Shown piece after piece: positions 45,963-55,371 of a stretch of 64,000 bases of DNA. A model generated the notes under the pieces. It was not told the DNA's origin, made no database searches, and was given only the letters and a program-made list of their open reading frames with translations. Numbering within the stretch: position 1 is the first letter of the stretch; each line of letters starts with the position of its first letter. This DNA is from CBDCNH01 sp965219015 (GTDB lineage: Bacteria > Pseudomonadota > Alphaproteobacteria > Rhodobacterales > Rhodobacteraceae): positions 310,001-374,000 of the forward strand of contig CBDCNH010000005.1 in assembly GCA_965219015.1 (NCBI GenBank), in the 5' to 3' direction. A program made the translations under genes and the position numbers.

Positions 45963-47314
45963 CAGGCGGGCTCGCGGTGCGCCGCCAGGAGGTCGTCGGC
46001 GAGCGCCGCGGCGGCGGCGGTCTGCGTCACCGTGCCGTCCGCGAGGAGCGCCTCGACCATCAGGTCGCGCGAGCCCGCGACGGCGGCGTCCACGGTCCGC
46101 TCGACCGCCGCGATCTTGGCGCGAAGCTTCGCCACCAGCGGCTCCGGCAGCGCGTCGGCCTGAAGCGCCGCGAAGCCGCCGCCGACGGCCGCCGCGTTGC
46201 ACTCGACGATGGCCTCCGCCGGCAGCCAGGGCGCCGTGCCGCCGTTCGGCAGGTTGACCGAGAACACGCCGCGCCGGTCGAACATCAGCGACTGCATGAT
46301 GTCGAGGAGCTGCTCGCTCTCGCCCGGCACGTTCTCGTAGTAGGCGGGCGGCAGCGGGTCCGGCGAGCGGGCGATGGCCAGCATCTCGTCGAACCAGCGG
46401 TCGCCGAGCGCGATGCGGGCGTCGATCGGGAAGGCGTCGCGGCCGAGCACGTGGCCGTGGTACGCGCCGCCCGGGAACCGCTCGGGGTAGAACTCGACCG
46501 CGTGGCGGTCCATCGCGCAGGGGAACACGCCGTGCTCGCGGAAGAGCCCCCAGCTGAACGGATCGTCCGACCAGCGCGGCGCGCGGCCGGTGACGATGTT
46601 GTCCCAGGTCGCCTTCGCGGCAAGCTCCGGGCCGACCGCATCCGCCTGGGCGTCGAGCGCCGCCTGCAGCAGCGGCACCGCGTCGCGCCCGCCCGTGCGA
46701 AGCCGGGTGAGGTAGGTGAGGTGGTTGAGCCCGATGCCGAAGGACGTGATCTCGGGCACGCCGAGGAAGCGCGCGATCTGGCCCTCGACATGGTGGACGC
46801 CGTGGCAGAGCCCCACCACCGGCACGCCGGTCTCGCGCCGGATCGCCCGGCAGATCGCGGTCATCGGGTTCGAGTAGTTGAAGAAACACGCATCCGGGCA
46901 GAGGTCGGCCACGTCGCGCGCGATGGCGAGCATCTGCGGCACCATCCGCATCGCACGGCTGATCCCGCCCGGCATCGCGGTGTCGCCGACGGGCTGGAAG
47001 ATGCCGTGGCGGCGCGGCACCTCGATGTCCTGCTGCCAGCCGCGCCGGCCGCCGACGGCGATGGTCGTGACCACGAAGTCCGCGCCCGGCAGCGCCTCGC
47101 GCCGGTCCACCGTCGCCATGACCGGGATCGCCGCGCCCTTCGCCGCGAGCATCTTGGCGACGAGCCGGTTCACCGCGTCGAGCGTCACCGGGTCGATGTC
47201 GACGAGCGCGAGCGCCCAGCGGTCCGCCTCGCCCGCGAGGATGATGTCGGCGACGAGGCGCTGCGTGAAGACCGTGCTGCCGGCGCCGATGAGGACGAGC
47301 TTGGTGCGGGACAT
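45962..47314 (-). CDS. Glycoside hydrolase family 4 (NAD- and Mn-dependent)
   Basis: A 450-residue GH4 enzyme: N-terminal dinucleotide motif IGAGSTVFTQRLVADI (about residues 9-24), DIDPVTLD, NYSNPMTA (about 146-153), the metal ligands in GLCHGVHH and GLNHLTYL, and a PVGDTAMPGGI segment. GH4 enzymes cleave via NAD-dependent oxidation at C3 and Mn, and they include alpha-galactosidases, alpha-glucuronidases and galacturonidases, often acting on phosphorylated sugars. There is no signal peptide, so the substrate is hydrolysed after import. It heads a two-gene unit with the cupin. Confidence 0.9.
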   Translation of the reverse strand: MSRTKLVLIGAGSTVFTQRLVADIILAGEADRWALALVDIDPVTLDAVNRLVAKMLAAKGAAIPVMATVDRREALPGADFVVTTIAVGGRRGWQQDIEVPRRHGIFQPVGDTAMPGGISRAMRMVPQMLAIARDVADLCPDACFFNYSNPMTAICRAIRRETGVPVVGLCHGVHHVEGQIARFLGVPEITSFGIGLNHLTYLTRLRTGGRDAVPLLQAALDAQADAVGPELAAKATWDNIVTGRAPRWSDDPFSWGLFREHGVFPCAMDRHAVEFYPERFPGGAYHGHVLGRDAFPIDARIALGDRWFDEMLAIARSPDPLPPAYYENVPGESEQLLDIMQSLMFDRRGVFSVNLPNGGTAPWLPAEAIVECNAAAVGGGFAALQADALPEPLVAKLRAKIAAVERTVDAAVAGSRDLMVEALLADGTVTQTAAAAALADDLLAAHREPA

Positions 47315-47389
47315 GGGTGCGACGCTAGCAGCGCGCCGGGCGGTGTCCAGATGTGGCGCCGCGGCGCGGTGCCGTGGTAGCGTCGCGGC

Positions 47390-48130
47390 ATGGTCGAAGC
47401 CGATGCAGCTCCCGATGCCGCCGAACGCGCGTCGCTTCTCGCGGCGCTCGCGTGGCAGATCGAGCTCGGCGCGGACGAGGCCATCGGGGACGCCCCCGTG
47501 GACCGCTTCGCCGCCGCGCCGCCGCTGCCCGAGCCCGCGGCCGTCGCCGCGTCCCCGGTGGACGCCCGCGATCTGCCGGCCCTGCGGCGGGCGCTCGAGA
47601 GCTTCGATGGCTGCGGCTTTCGTGCCGGCGCGCGGAGCCTCGTGTTCGCCGAGGGCCTGCCCGGCGCGCGCGTCATGGTCGTCGGCGGCGTGCCCGGCCG
47701 CGAGGAGGACCGCGCCGGCGCGCCGTTCCGGGGCGAGGCGGGCGCGCTCCTCGACGCCATGTTCGCGGCCATCGGCCTCGCCCGCACTGCCACCGAGCCC
47801 GCCGCCGCGCTCTACGTCGCAATGGCGCTGCCGTGGCGGACGCCGCAGGACCGCGCGCCCACGGCCGACGAATGCGCCTGCCTTGCGCCGTTCCTCCACC
47901 GCCATGTGGCGCTGGCCCGACCGCAGGTCGTCGTGACGCTCGGGAGCCTTGCCGCGCGGATGCTGACGGAGGGCGCGCCGCCGCGGGGGCAGTGGACCGA
48001 GGCGCTCGGGCGGCGGCTCTTGCCGCTCGCGGCACCCGCCGAGATGCTGCGTGACCCTGGCCTGAAGCGCCCGACCTGGGCCGGGCTCCTCGCGCTTCAG
48101 GCGCACCTCCGTAAAGGAACGACCCAATGA
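47390..48130 (+). CDS. Family 4-like uracil-DNA glycosylase homologue with degenerate active-site motifs
   Basis: A 246-residue protein aligning with alphaproteobacterial UDGs: an N-terminal LAALAWQIELGADEAI, then RSLVFAEGLPGARVMVVGGVPGREEDRAGAPFRGEAGALLDAM. The motif normally written GEAPG is GGVPG here, losing the Glu, and the HPSxLL motif near the C-terminus reads APAEML, losing the His. Only three Cys occur (GCGF and ECACL), too few for the usual four-Cys 4Fe-4S cluster. Catalysis is therefore doubtful. ATGA overlap with moaB downstream. Confidence 0.75.
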   Translation: MVEADAAPDAAERASLLAALAWQIELGADEAIGDAPVDRFAAAPPLPEPAAVAASPVDARDLPALRRALESFDGCGFRAGARSLVFAEGLPGARVMVVGGVPGREEDRAGAPFRGEAGALLDAMFAAIGLARTATEPAAALYVAMALPWRTPQDRAPTADECACLAPFLHRHVALARPQVVVTLGSLAARMLTEGAPPRGQWTEALGRRLLPLAAPAEMLRDPGLKRPTWAGLLALQAHLRKGTTQ

Positions 48131-48657
48131 CCGAGCGCGACTTCCTCTCCGTCCGCATCGCCGTGCTCACCGTCTCGGACACGCGCACGCCCGAGACCGA
48201 CCGTTCGGGCGACACGCTCGCGGAGCGGCTGACGGGCGCGGGACACGTGCTCGCGGCCCGCGCGCTCCTCCCCGACGACCGCGACGCCATCGCGGCGCAG
48301 CTCCGCGCCTGGGTCGCCGACCCCGGCATCGACGTGGTGCTCTCCACCGGCGGCACCGGGCTCACCGGGCGCGACGTGACCGTGGAGGCGCACCGCGACG
48401 TGTACGAAAAGGAGATCGACGCCTTCGCCACGATGTTCACCATCGTGTCGATGGAGAAGATCGGCACGTCCGCCGTGCAGAGCCGCGCCTGCGGCGGCGT
48501 CGCGGGGGGCACGTATCTCTTCGCGCTGCCGGGGAGCCCCGGCGCCTGCCGCGACGCCTGGGACGGCATCCTCGGCCCGCAGTTCGACTACCGCCACGCG
48601 CCGTGCAACTTCGTCGAAATCCTGCCGCGGCTCAGCGAGCATCAGCGACGGAAGTGA
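48127..48657 (+). CDS. moaB: Molybdenum cofactor biosynthesis protein B
   Basis: A 176-residue MogA/MoaB-fold protein: VLTVSDTRTPETDRSGD (about residues 13-29), VLSTGGTGLTGRDVT (71-85) with the MPT-binding Gly-rich loop, and FALPGSPGACRDAWDGIL. It adenylylates molybdopterin in Moco synthesis. It is coupled by ATGA to the UDG-like gene. A second Moco gene, mobA, lies 12 kb downstream, but they do not form an operon. Confidence 0.92.
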   Translation: MTERDFLSVRIAVLTVSDTRTPETDRSGDTLAERLTGAGHVLAARALLPDDRDAIAAQLRAWVADPGIDVVLSTGGTGLTGRDVTVEAHRDVYEKEIDAFATMFTIVSMEKIGTSAVQSRACGGVAGGTYLFALPGSPGACRDAWDGILGPQFDYRHAPCNFVEILPRLSEHQRRK

Positions 48658-48742
48658 CGCAGCGCGCCCGTCGCGCGGGAGCTTGGCGCCGTCGCACGAG
48701 CGCTTATCTGACAGCCGTGTCGTTGCGAAGGAACCAACCCGC

Positions 48743-50203
48743 GTGCGATTCCTGCGCCGGAGCCTGACCGGCCTCTTTCTGATGGCGCTCGCGATCGGCG
48801 CGCTGACCCTCGCGGCGGGGACGCTCGTGGAGGCATTCCGCGCGCGCTACGCCGAAGGTGCGCCGACGCCGCCCGCGCCGGAGCGACGCATCACCACGGC
48901 CGTCGTGCCGGTCCGGGCGGAGACGGTGACGCCGGTGATCGCGGCCTTCGGTGCCGTCGTCAGTCGCCGGACGCTCGAGGTCCGGGCGCCTGCGTCGGGC
49001 GTGATCGCGGAGCTCGCACCGGATTTCGCCGACGGGGCCGCGGTCGCGGCGGGGCAGCTCCTCCTCCGCCTCGACCCGGCCGACGCGACGACCGCGCGCG
49101 ACCTGGCCGCGAGCGCCGTCGCTGCGGCAGAGGCCGAGATCGCGCGGGCCGATCGCGCGGCGGCGCTCGCGCGCGACGTGGTGGCGGCGGCGGAGGTGCA
49201 GGCGGGGCTGCGGCAGAAGGCGCTCGAGCGGCAGCAGACGCTCGGGGAGCGCGGCGTCGGCACCGAAGCCGCGCTCGAGGAGGCCGAGCTCGCGGGTTCC
49301 GCGGCCGACCAGGCGGTGCTCGCCGCGCGTGCGGCGCTCGCCTCCGACGAGGCGGCGGCGACCTCGGCGCGCACGGCGCTCGCGGAGGCGAAGATCAACC
49401 TCGCCGAGGCCGGCCGGCGGCTCGCCGATACCGAGGTGCGCGCCGATTTCGCGGGCACGCTCGGCAATGTCGCGGTGGTCGCGGGCGGCCGCGTCGTCAC
49501 CGCCGAGCGGCTCGCCGACATCGTCGACCCGGCCGACCTCGAGGTCTCGTTCCGGGTCTCGACGGCGGATTACGTGCATCTTCTGGATGCCTCGGGCCGG
49601 CTGGTCGCGGCACCCGTCGCCGTGGCGCTCGCCGAAGCGCCGCTCGGGCAGGGCTCATTGCCGCCCGCGGCGGAGGGCGTCGTGCGGGGAACGCTGGCGC
49701 GCGTGGGAGCCTCGGTCGGCGAGGGCCAGAGCGGGCGGCTCCTCTACGCCCGGCTCGACGATCCGCGCGGGCTCCGGCCCGGAGACTTCGTCGCCGTCCG
49801 CATCGCCGAGCCATCACTCGACGGCGTGGCGCGCGTTCCCGCGGCGGCGGTCGATGCGGGCGGAACCGTGCTGGTGCTCGGCCCGGACGACCGGCTCGGC
49901 AGCGTCCCCGTCGACGTGCTCCGCCGCGAGCGCGACGCCGTGATCGTGCGCGCGGGCGACCTCGCGGGCCGCGAGATCGTGGCCACGCGCGCGCCGCGCC
50001 TCGGCCCGGGCATCGCCGTCAACCCCACGCGCGACCCCTCCGACCGGGTGGCGCTCGCGCCCGATCGGCGCGCGGCGCTCCTCGCCTACGTCGAGCGGGC
50101 ATCCTTCGAGCCGGCCGAGCGCGACCGCATCCGCGCCGATCTCGCGTCGGACCTCGTGCCGTCCGCGACCGTCGCCGAGCTCGACGCGCGGATGGGCGGC
50201 TGA
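48743..50203 (+). CDS. RND efflux periplasmic adaptor (membrane fusion protein)
   Basis: A 486-residue HlyD/MFP protein. One N-terminal hydrophobic anchor (about residues 8-30), a barrel-sandwich half motif RRTLEVRAPASGVIAELAPDF, a long Ala-rich coiled-coil hairpin (about 100-215), the second half-motif ADFAGTLGNVAVVAGG, and a beta-barrel/MP domain. GTG 48743 is chosen because it directly precedes the basic-hydrophobic anchor and aagga lies 12 bases upstream. It is paired with the RND permease 33 bases downstream. Substrate unknown. Confidence 0.88.
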   Translation: MRFLRRSLTGLFLMALAIGALTLAAGTLVEAFRARYAEGAPTPPAPERRITTAVVPVRAETVTPVIAAFGAVVSRRTLEVRAPASGVIAELAPDFADGAAVAAGQLLLRLDPADATTARDLAASAVAAAEAEIARADRAAALARDVVAAAEVQAGLRQKALERQQTLGERGVGTEAALEEAELAGSAADQAVLAARAALASDEAAATSARTALAEAKINLAEAGRRLADTEVRADFAGTLGNVAVVAGGRVVTAERLADIVDPADLEVSFRVSTADYVHLLDASGRLVAAPVAVALAEAPLGQGSLPPAAEGVVRGTLARVGASVGEGQSGRLLYARLDDPRGLRPGDFVAVRIAEPSLDGVARVPAAAVDAGGTVLVLGPDDRLGSVPVDVLRRERDAVIVRAGDLAGREIVATRAPRLGPGIAVNPTRDPSDRVALAPDRRAALLAYVERASFEPAERDRIRADLASDLVPSATVAELDARMGG

Positions 50204-50236
50204 GATGGCGCGGCGCGTCCCCGGGGAGCCACGCTG

Positions 50237-53200
50237 ATGGCGCGGCTGCAGGACCGCCGGACGCGCGGCATCCTCGCCTATTTCGCGCGCCACCGGACCG
50301 CGCCGAACCTCGTCCTCGTCCTGATGGTCGCGGCGGGGCTTGCGGCCATCCCGAAGATGCGCGCGCAGTTCTTTCCCGACATCGTGATCCCGACCGCCCT
50401 CGTCACCGTCGCGTGGGACGGGGCCGGAGCGGAGGACGTCGATACCGGCATCGTCGAGGTGCTGGGCCCCGCGCTACAGGCGGTGCCGGGCGTCACCGAT
50501 ACCTCCGCCATCGCCCGCGAGGGACTGGCGACGATCAGCCTCGAGTTCGCGCCCGGCACCGACATGGGGCCCGCGACCGCCGACGTGCAGGCCGCGGTGG
50601 ACACGGTGACGACGCTCCCCGAGGGCGCCGACCGGCCCGAGGTGCGGCGCCAGACCTGGGACGATCCGGTGACGGACGTGGTCGTGACTGGCCCGGTCGG
50701 CGTGGATCAGCTCGGCCGCATCGCCGATGACCTCGTGGCGCGGCTCTTCGCGGCCGGCGTGACGCGAACCTCCATCGAGGCGTTCCCGGAGCCGGGGCTT
50801 CGCGTCGAGGTCGCGCAGGCCGCGCTCGTGCGCCACGACGTGACGATGGAGGAGATCGCGACCGCCATCGGCGCCGAGGCCGCGACCCGCCCCGCCGGCG
50901 ACCTTGCCGGCAACGGCGCGCGCGTCCGCACGGGAAGCGCGCGGCGCACGCCCGCCGAGATCATGGCGATCCCGCTGCGGACGGGTGCCGCCGCGGGCAC
51001 GCTCCGGGTCGGCGACGTGGCGACAGTCTCCGCCGACCTCGATACCGGGCGGGCGGCCTTCGTCGGCGCCGACCCGGCGGTGACGGTCGACGTGGCGCGC
51101 TCGGACGGCGGCGACGCCATCGCGATCCAGCGCAAGGTCGGCGAGACGGTGGCGGCGCTCCGGGAGGGCCTGCCGCAGGGCGTCCGCCTCGACCTCGTGC
51201 GCCAGCGCGCCGACGAGATCACCGCGCGGCTCGACATTCTCTATTCCAACGGGCTGATGGGCCTCGGGCTGGTGCTCGTGCTCCTCTTCGTGTTCCTCAA
51301 CGCGCGGACCGCGATCTGGGTGGCCGCGGGCATCCCGGTGTCGATGCTGGCGGCGCTGGCGGCGATGCACGCCTTCGGGGTGACGATCAACATGATCTCG
51401 CTCTTCGCGCTGATCCTGACGACCGGCATCATCGTCGACGACGCCATCGTCGTCGGCGAACACGCCGACTTCCGCGCCCGCATCCTGCGCGAGCCGCCAG
51501 GCACCGCGGCCGAGACCGCGGCGATCCGCATGGCGGCCCCGGTGTTCTCCTCGACGCTCACCACCGTCATCGCGTTCTACGGCCTCGTGATCGTGTCGGG
51601 CCCGTTCGGCTCGCTCATCGCCGACATCCCGTTCACCGTGGCCGCGGTGCTCCTCGCCTCGCTCGTCGAGTGCTTCCTCGTGCTCCCCGCCCACATGCGC
51701 GGCGCGCTCGTCCACGTCGACGGCCGCGCCTGGTACGACTGGCCGAGCCGTGCCTTCAACCGCGGCTTCGCGGCGTTCGTCCGCCGCGCGTTCCGGCCGG
51801 CGATGCGGCTCGTGGTGCGCGCGCGCTACACCGTCCTCGCGGGCACCGTGCTCCTCCTCGCGACCCAGGCGGCGCTCCTCGTCTCGGGCGAGGTGACGTG
51901 GCGGTTCTTCAACGCGCCCGAACGCAGCACGGTCGACGGCAACTTCTCGATGCTGCCGGGCGCGACCGAGGCCGACACGCTGGCGATGCTCCGCGAGGTG
52001 CAGCGCGCCACCGAGACGGTGGCGAAGGAGTACACGGCGACCTATGGCACGAGCCCGCTCGCCTATGTCGTGGCCGAGGCGGGAGGTGCCTCCGGGCGCG
52101 GGCTCTCCGGCGCGGACGCCAAGCCCGCCGATCTCCTCGGCTCGATCTCGATCGAGCTCATCGACCCCGACCGGCGGCCCTACTCGGCGTCGAAGTTCAC
52201 CGCCGACGTCGAGGCGGCGGTGCAGCGCCCCGCGGCGCTCGAGGAGCTGTCGTTCCGCGGCGGGCACGCGGGGCCGGGCGGCGATTCGCTCTCGGTCGAC
52301 CTCTCGGGCAGCGACGCCACGACGCAGAAGGCCGCGGCCGAGGCGCTCAAGACCGCGCTCGGCGCCTTCCCGGAGGTCTCGGGCCTCGAGGACAGCCTCG
52401 CCTACGACCGCGAGGATCTGGTGCTGGCCCTCACGCCGCAGGGCCAGGCGCTCGGCTTCGACGCGGGCGGGCTGGCGCGGGTGCTGCGCGACCGGCTGAA
52501 CGGCATCGAGGCCGCGACCTTCCCGGACGGCCCGCGCTCGGCGACCATCCGCGTCGAGCTGCCCGACGCCGACCTCACCGCCGACTTCCTGGACCGCACC
52601 TATCTCAGGAGCGCCACCGGCCAGTACGTCCCCGTCGGCGATCTCGTGACTGCCACGCGCGGCGGCGGCTTCGCGACCGTGCGGCGCGAGAACGGCCTGC
52701 GCCTCGTCACCGTCAGCGGCGACGTGTCCGAGGACGACCCCGCCCGCGCCGCCGACATCGCCAAGCGCCTCGAGACCGAGATCCTGCCCCGCATCGAGGC
52801 CGACTACGGCGTCACCGCGACGGTGGGCGGGCTGCACCAGCAGGAGAACGAGTTCCTCCGCGACGCCGGCATCGGCTTCGCGTTCTGCCTCACCGGCATC
52901 TTCCTCGTCCTCGCCTGGATCTTCTCGTCCTGGACGCGGCCGCTCGTGGTGATGTCGGTGATCCCGTTCGGGCTCGTGGGCGCGATCTGGGGCCACTACC
53001 TCTGGGGCGTGCCGCTGTCGATGTTCTCGGTCGTGGGGCTGATCGGCATGGCGGGGATCATCATCAACGACTCGATCGTGCTCGTGACCACGATCGACGA
53101 ATACGCCGCCACGCGCGGCCTCGTGCCCGCCATCGTCGACGGCACCTGCGACCGGCTGCGGCCGATCCTGCTCACCACGCTCACGACCGTGCTGGGGCTG

Positions 53201-53605
53201 GCGCCGCTCCTCTACGAGGGCTCGTCGCAGGCGGCGTTCCTGCAGCCGACGGTGCTCACGCTCGTCTACGGGCTCGGCTTCGGCGTCGTGCTGGTGCTCC
53301 TTGTCGTGCCGGCGCTGATGGCGATGCAGGCCGATGTCGCGCGCCAGCTCGCGGGCGTCCGGCGCGGCCTGCGGGCCCGAAGCCCGGTGCGCGGGCTGAC
53401 CGGGGCGGCGGCGCTCTTCGCGGCGGCGGCCTTCGCGGCGGGGCCGGGGTTCGTGCTCGTGACGGGCGCGCTGCCGCCGCCGTTCGCGGGCGTCGCCCCT
53501 GCGCTGCCGGTGGCGGTCGCGGGGTTCGTCGCGGCGGCGGGGCTCGCCGCGGCGCTCGCCTACGGGATCGGCGCGCTCGCGCTCAGCCGGCGGGGCAGCC
53601 CCTGA
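50237..53605 (+). CDS. RND-family efflux transporter permease with C-terminal extension
   Basis: A 1122-residue RND permease. TM1 is followed by PKMRAQFFPDIVIP, the TM4 region contains ILTTGIIVDDAIVVGEHAD (Asp pair), and the second half repeats the topology with SVVGLIGMAGIIINDSIVLV. Two large periplasmic loops (about 40-330 and 560-860) form the porter/docking domains. After the usual end near MAMQADVARQ, about 85 extra residues add two hydrophobic segments. It should form a tripartite pump with the adaptor; no outer-membrane factor is adjacent. The stop overlaps the convergent DsbD-like gene by 23 bases. Confidence 0.9.
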   Translation: MARLQDRRTRGILAYFARHRTAPNLVLVLMVAAGLAAIPKMRAQFFPDIVIPTALVTVAWDGAGAEDVDTGIVEVLGPALQAVPGVTDTSAIAREGLATISLEFAPGTDMGPATADVQAAVDTVTTLPEGADRPEVRRQTWDDPVTDVVVTGPVGVDQLGRIADDLVARLFAAGVTRTSIEAFPEPGLRVEVAQAALVRHDVTMEEIATAIGAEAATRPAGDLAGNGARVRTGSARRTPAEIMAIPLRTGAAAGTLRVGDVATVSADLDTGRAAFVGADPAVTVDVARSDGGDAIAIQRKVGETVAALREGLPQGVRLDLVRQRADEITARLDILYSNGLMGLGLVLVLLFVFLNARTAIWVAAGIPVSMLAALAAMHAFGVTINMISLFALILTTGIIVDDAIVVGEHADFRARILREPPGTAAETAAIRMAAPVFSSTLTTVIAFYGLVIVSGPFGSLIADIPFTVAAVLLASLVECFLVLPAHMRGALVHVDGRAWYDWPSRAFNRGFAAFVRRAFRPAMRLVVRARYTVLAGTVLLLATQAALLVSGEVTWRFFNAPERSTVDGNFSMLPGATEADTLAMLREVQRATETVAKEYTATYGTSPLAYVVAEAGGASGRGLSGADAKPADLLGSISIELIDPDRRPYSASKFTADVEAAVQRPAALEELSFRGGHAGPGGDSLSVDLSGSDATTQKAAAEALKTALGAFPEVSGLEDSLAYDREDLVLALTPQGQALGFDAGGLARVLRDRLNGIEAATFPDGPRSATIRVELPDADLTADFLDRTYLRSATGQYVPVGDLVTATRGGGFATVRRENGLRLVTVSGDVSEDDPARAADIAKRLETEILPRIEADYGVTATVGGLHQQENEFLRDAGIGFAFCLTGIFLVLAWIFSSWTRPLVVMSVIPFGLVGAIWGHYLWGVPLSMFSVVGLIGMAGIIINDSIVLVTTIDEYAATRGLVPAIVDGTCDRLRPILLTTLTTVLGLAPLLYEGSSQAAFLQPTVLTLVYGLGFGVVLVLLVVPALMAMQADVARQLAGVRRGLRARSPVRGLTGAAALFAAAAFAAGPGFVLVTGALPPPFAGVAPALPVAVAGFVAAAGLAAALAYGIGALALSRRGSP

Positions 53606-54374
53606 TCTCGACGGCACCGCCCCCGGCATCGGTCCCGAGCAGCGTCAACGTGATGCCGCTCCGGTCGAGCGCGAAGGGCGCGCCGCTCGCCGGCACGAGG
53701 TCGGCGGTCAGCGTCAGCTCGTTCCCCTGCCGTGCGAGGCTCGGCTCGGACGCCCAGACGGACGGATCGTCGGTCTCGACCGCGGCCACCTCATCGGCCG
53801 CGACCGGCGGCAGCGCCAGCCGCGCGGTGAGCCGCACCCCGTCGGCGATGGGGACCACGGTGCAGCGCGCCTCCGGTCCCCGTGCCGGACGCGCGGCCAT
53901 CGCGGCGCGGATCACAGGGTCCGGCGCCATGCCGTCACCGAGCACGGTCTCGACATCGAGCGTCACGGGCACGCAGATGTCACGGCAGACCCCGATCTCG
54001 ACCCGGCCCGTCAGCGCCACGGCCCCGCCACCGGCCGGCCTGACCGCCAGCGGCAGCACGAGGCGACCGTCGTAGCCGATCACGGTGAGCCCGCCGTCGC
54101 GGAACGCGCGCGGCGCGGGCCAGAGCACCTCGACCGACCGCGCGTTCTGTGAACCAGACCAGTCGAATCGCGGCGGGATCCCCGCATCCCCCGGCGCGCG
54201 CCAGTAGGTGTGCCAGCCCGGTGCCAGGTCGAGCGCGAGCGCCGCCATCCGGGTGCCGTCTCGGGTGCGCCAGCCGGGCAGCAGGTGTGCCGTCGCGATG
54301 TCGGCGGCCGGGACGGCCTCTGCCTGCGCGCCGCAGGGCAGGAGGAGGGCGCAGAGGACTGCGGAGCGGATCAT
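53583..54374 (-). CDS. Periplasmic DsbD N-terminal-domain-like protein
   Basis: A 263-residue exported protein: signal peptide MIRSAVLCALLLPCGAQAEA, then LAPGWHTYWRAPGDAGIPPRFDW, the hallmark of DsbD alpha-like domains in Rhodobacterales. The Cys pair is in GVCRDICVP (about residues 132-140). It lacks the DsbD membrane and thioredoxin domains, so it probably accepts electrons from a CcdA/DsbD-type protein to reduce periplasmic disulfides. It stands alone, divergent from yqgE. Confidence 0.85.
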   Translation of the reverse strand: MIRSAVLCALLLPCGAQAEAVPAADIATAHLLPGWRTRDGTRMAALALDLAPGWHTYWRAPGDAGIPPRFDWSGSQNARSVEVLWPAPRAFRDGGLTVIGYDGRLVLPLAVRPAGGGAVALTGRVEIGVCRDICVPVTLDVETVLGDGMAPDPVIRAAMAARPARGPEARCTVVPIADGVRLTARLALPPVAADEVAAVETDDPSVWASEPSLARQGNELTLTADLVPASGAPFALDRSGITLTLLGTDAGGGAVEIRGCPAG

Positions 54375-54500
54375 CGCCGCGACTATAGGTGCGGCATGCC
54401 GCGGCGGAAATCACATAGTGGCGACCTCCTTCGCCTTCGGGCCTTGCGCGAAGGCGGGAGCCCGCCCCATCTTCGTCGCATGGCGGGCACGACGCATGCG

Positions 54501-55055
54501 ATGGACCTGACCGGAAAGCTGCTGCTGGCGATGCCGGGAATGGGCGATCCGCGCTTCGACAAGAGCGTGATCTACCTCTGCGCCCATTCCGACGACGGCG
54601 CGATGGGGCTCATCGTCAACAAGCCCGCGCCCGACCTAGAGTTCGACCGGCTGCTGGAGCAGGTCAAGATCCGCCAGGAGCCGGGGCATCGCAGCATCCC
54701 GGTGCATTTCGGCGGTCCGATGGAGAACGGCCGCGGCTTCGTGCTGCACTCGACCGACTGGACGGGCTCCGGCTCCACGCTGCGCGTCGACGACCGCTTT
54801 GCGATGACCGCCACGCTCGACATCCTCGAGGACATCGCGCGCGGCTTCGGCCCGGACGCCTGCATGCTGGCGCTCGGCTACGCGGGCTGGGGCCCGGGGC
54901 AGATCGAGCGCGAGATCCTCGGCAACGGCTGGCTCACCTGCGACGCCGCCCCCGCAATCGTGTTCGCACGCGAGAATGCGCCGAAATGGGAACGCGCCCT
55001 CGGCACGCTGGGCATCGACCCCGTGGGCCTCTCGGCGGCCGCCGGCAGGGCCTAG
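54501..55055 (+). CDS. yqgE: YqgE/AlgH family protein (UPF0301)
   Basis: A 184-residue UPF0301 protein with the characteristic MDLTGKLLLAMPGMGDPRFDKSVIYL N-terminus, GLIVNKPAP, PVHFGGPMENGRGFVLH and the LGYAGWGPGQIEREI segment. Function is not established. ATG 54501 matches the family start; ATG 54480 would add seven residues. The stop shares the CTAG tetramer with the stop of the convergent small gene. Confidence 0.92.
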   Translation: MDLTGKLLLAMPGMGDPRFDKSVIYLCAHSDDGAMGLIVNKPAPDLEFDRLLEQVKIRQEPGHRSIPVHFGGPMENGRGFVLHSTDWTGSGSTLRVDDRFAMTATLDILEDIARGFGPDACMLALGYAGWGPGQIEREILGNGWLTCDAAPAIVFARENAPKWERALGTLGIDPVGLSAAAGRA

Positions 55056-55264
55056 CGCGGGGAGGCGGCGCGGCGGAGGCGCAGACCCGCGAGCCCGCCG
55101 GTCCCGGTGATGAGCGCGACCGCTGCGGCGGGAAGCAAGCACGACGGTCGACGCGAGCCGGTCGCCGTCCCGGTGAGCGGGACGCTGACGGTCTTGGCGA
55201 GCGCGGGCGTCGTCGCCGAGAACAGGACGACTTCGAGGGCTGCCGCGAGGAAGCGGTCGAGCAT
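55052..55264 (-). CDS. Tiny exported protein with a VPLPA-CTERM-like tail
   Basis: A 70-residue protein that is almost only signals: an N-terminal signal peptide (MLDRFLAAALEVVLFSATTPALA), about 20 linker residues, and a C-terminal LLPAAAVALITGTGGLAGLRLRR. That tail resembles the Rhodobacterales VPLPA-CTERM sorting signal (LPA motif, Gly-rich hydrophobic stretch, Arg cluster). A purine-rich site (aaagaga) precedes ATG 55264. Either a genuine mini-substrate of the exosortase-type sorting system or a decayed remnant of a larger CTERM protein. Confidence 0.5.
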   Translation of the reverse strand: MLDRFLAAALEVVLFSATTPALAKTVSVPLTGTATGSRRPSCLLPAAAVALITGTGGLAGLRLRRAASPR

Positions 55265-55371
55265 GATGCGGTCTCTTTTTCAAATGAGGGTGGTCGCCAG
55301 CGGCGTGATGCGACGTGAACGGCAGCAACGGCCCGATTGGGGTCGCCGGCGTCGCGCCTGAAAAATAAAAT

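Noticed and set aside
50474..53629. 1051-codon minus-strand frame antisense to the RND permease
   Set aside because: Low-complexity charged composition without any motif; the plus strand encodes a complete RND protein.
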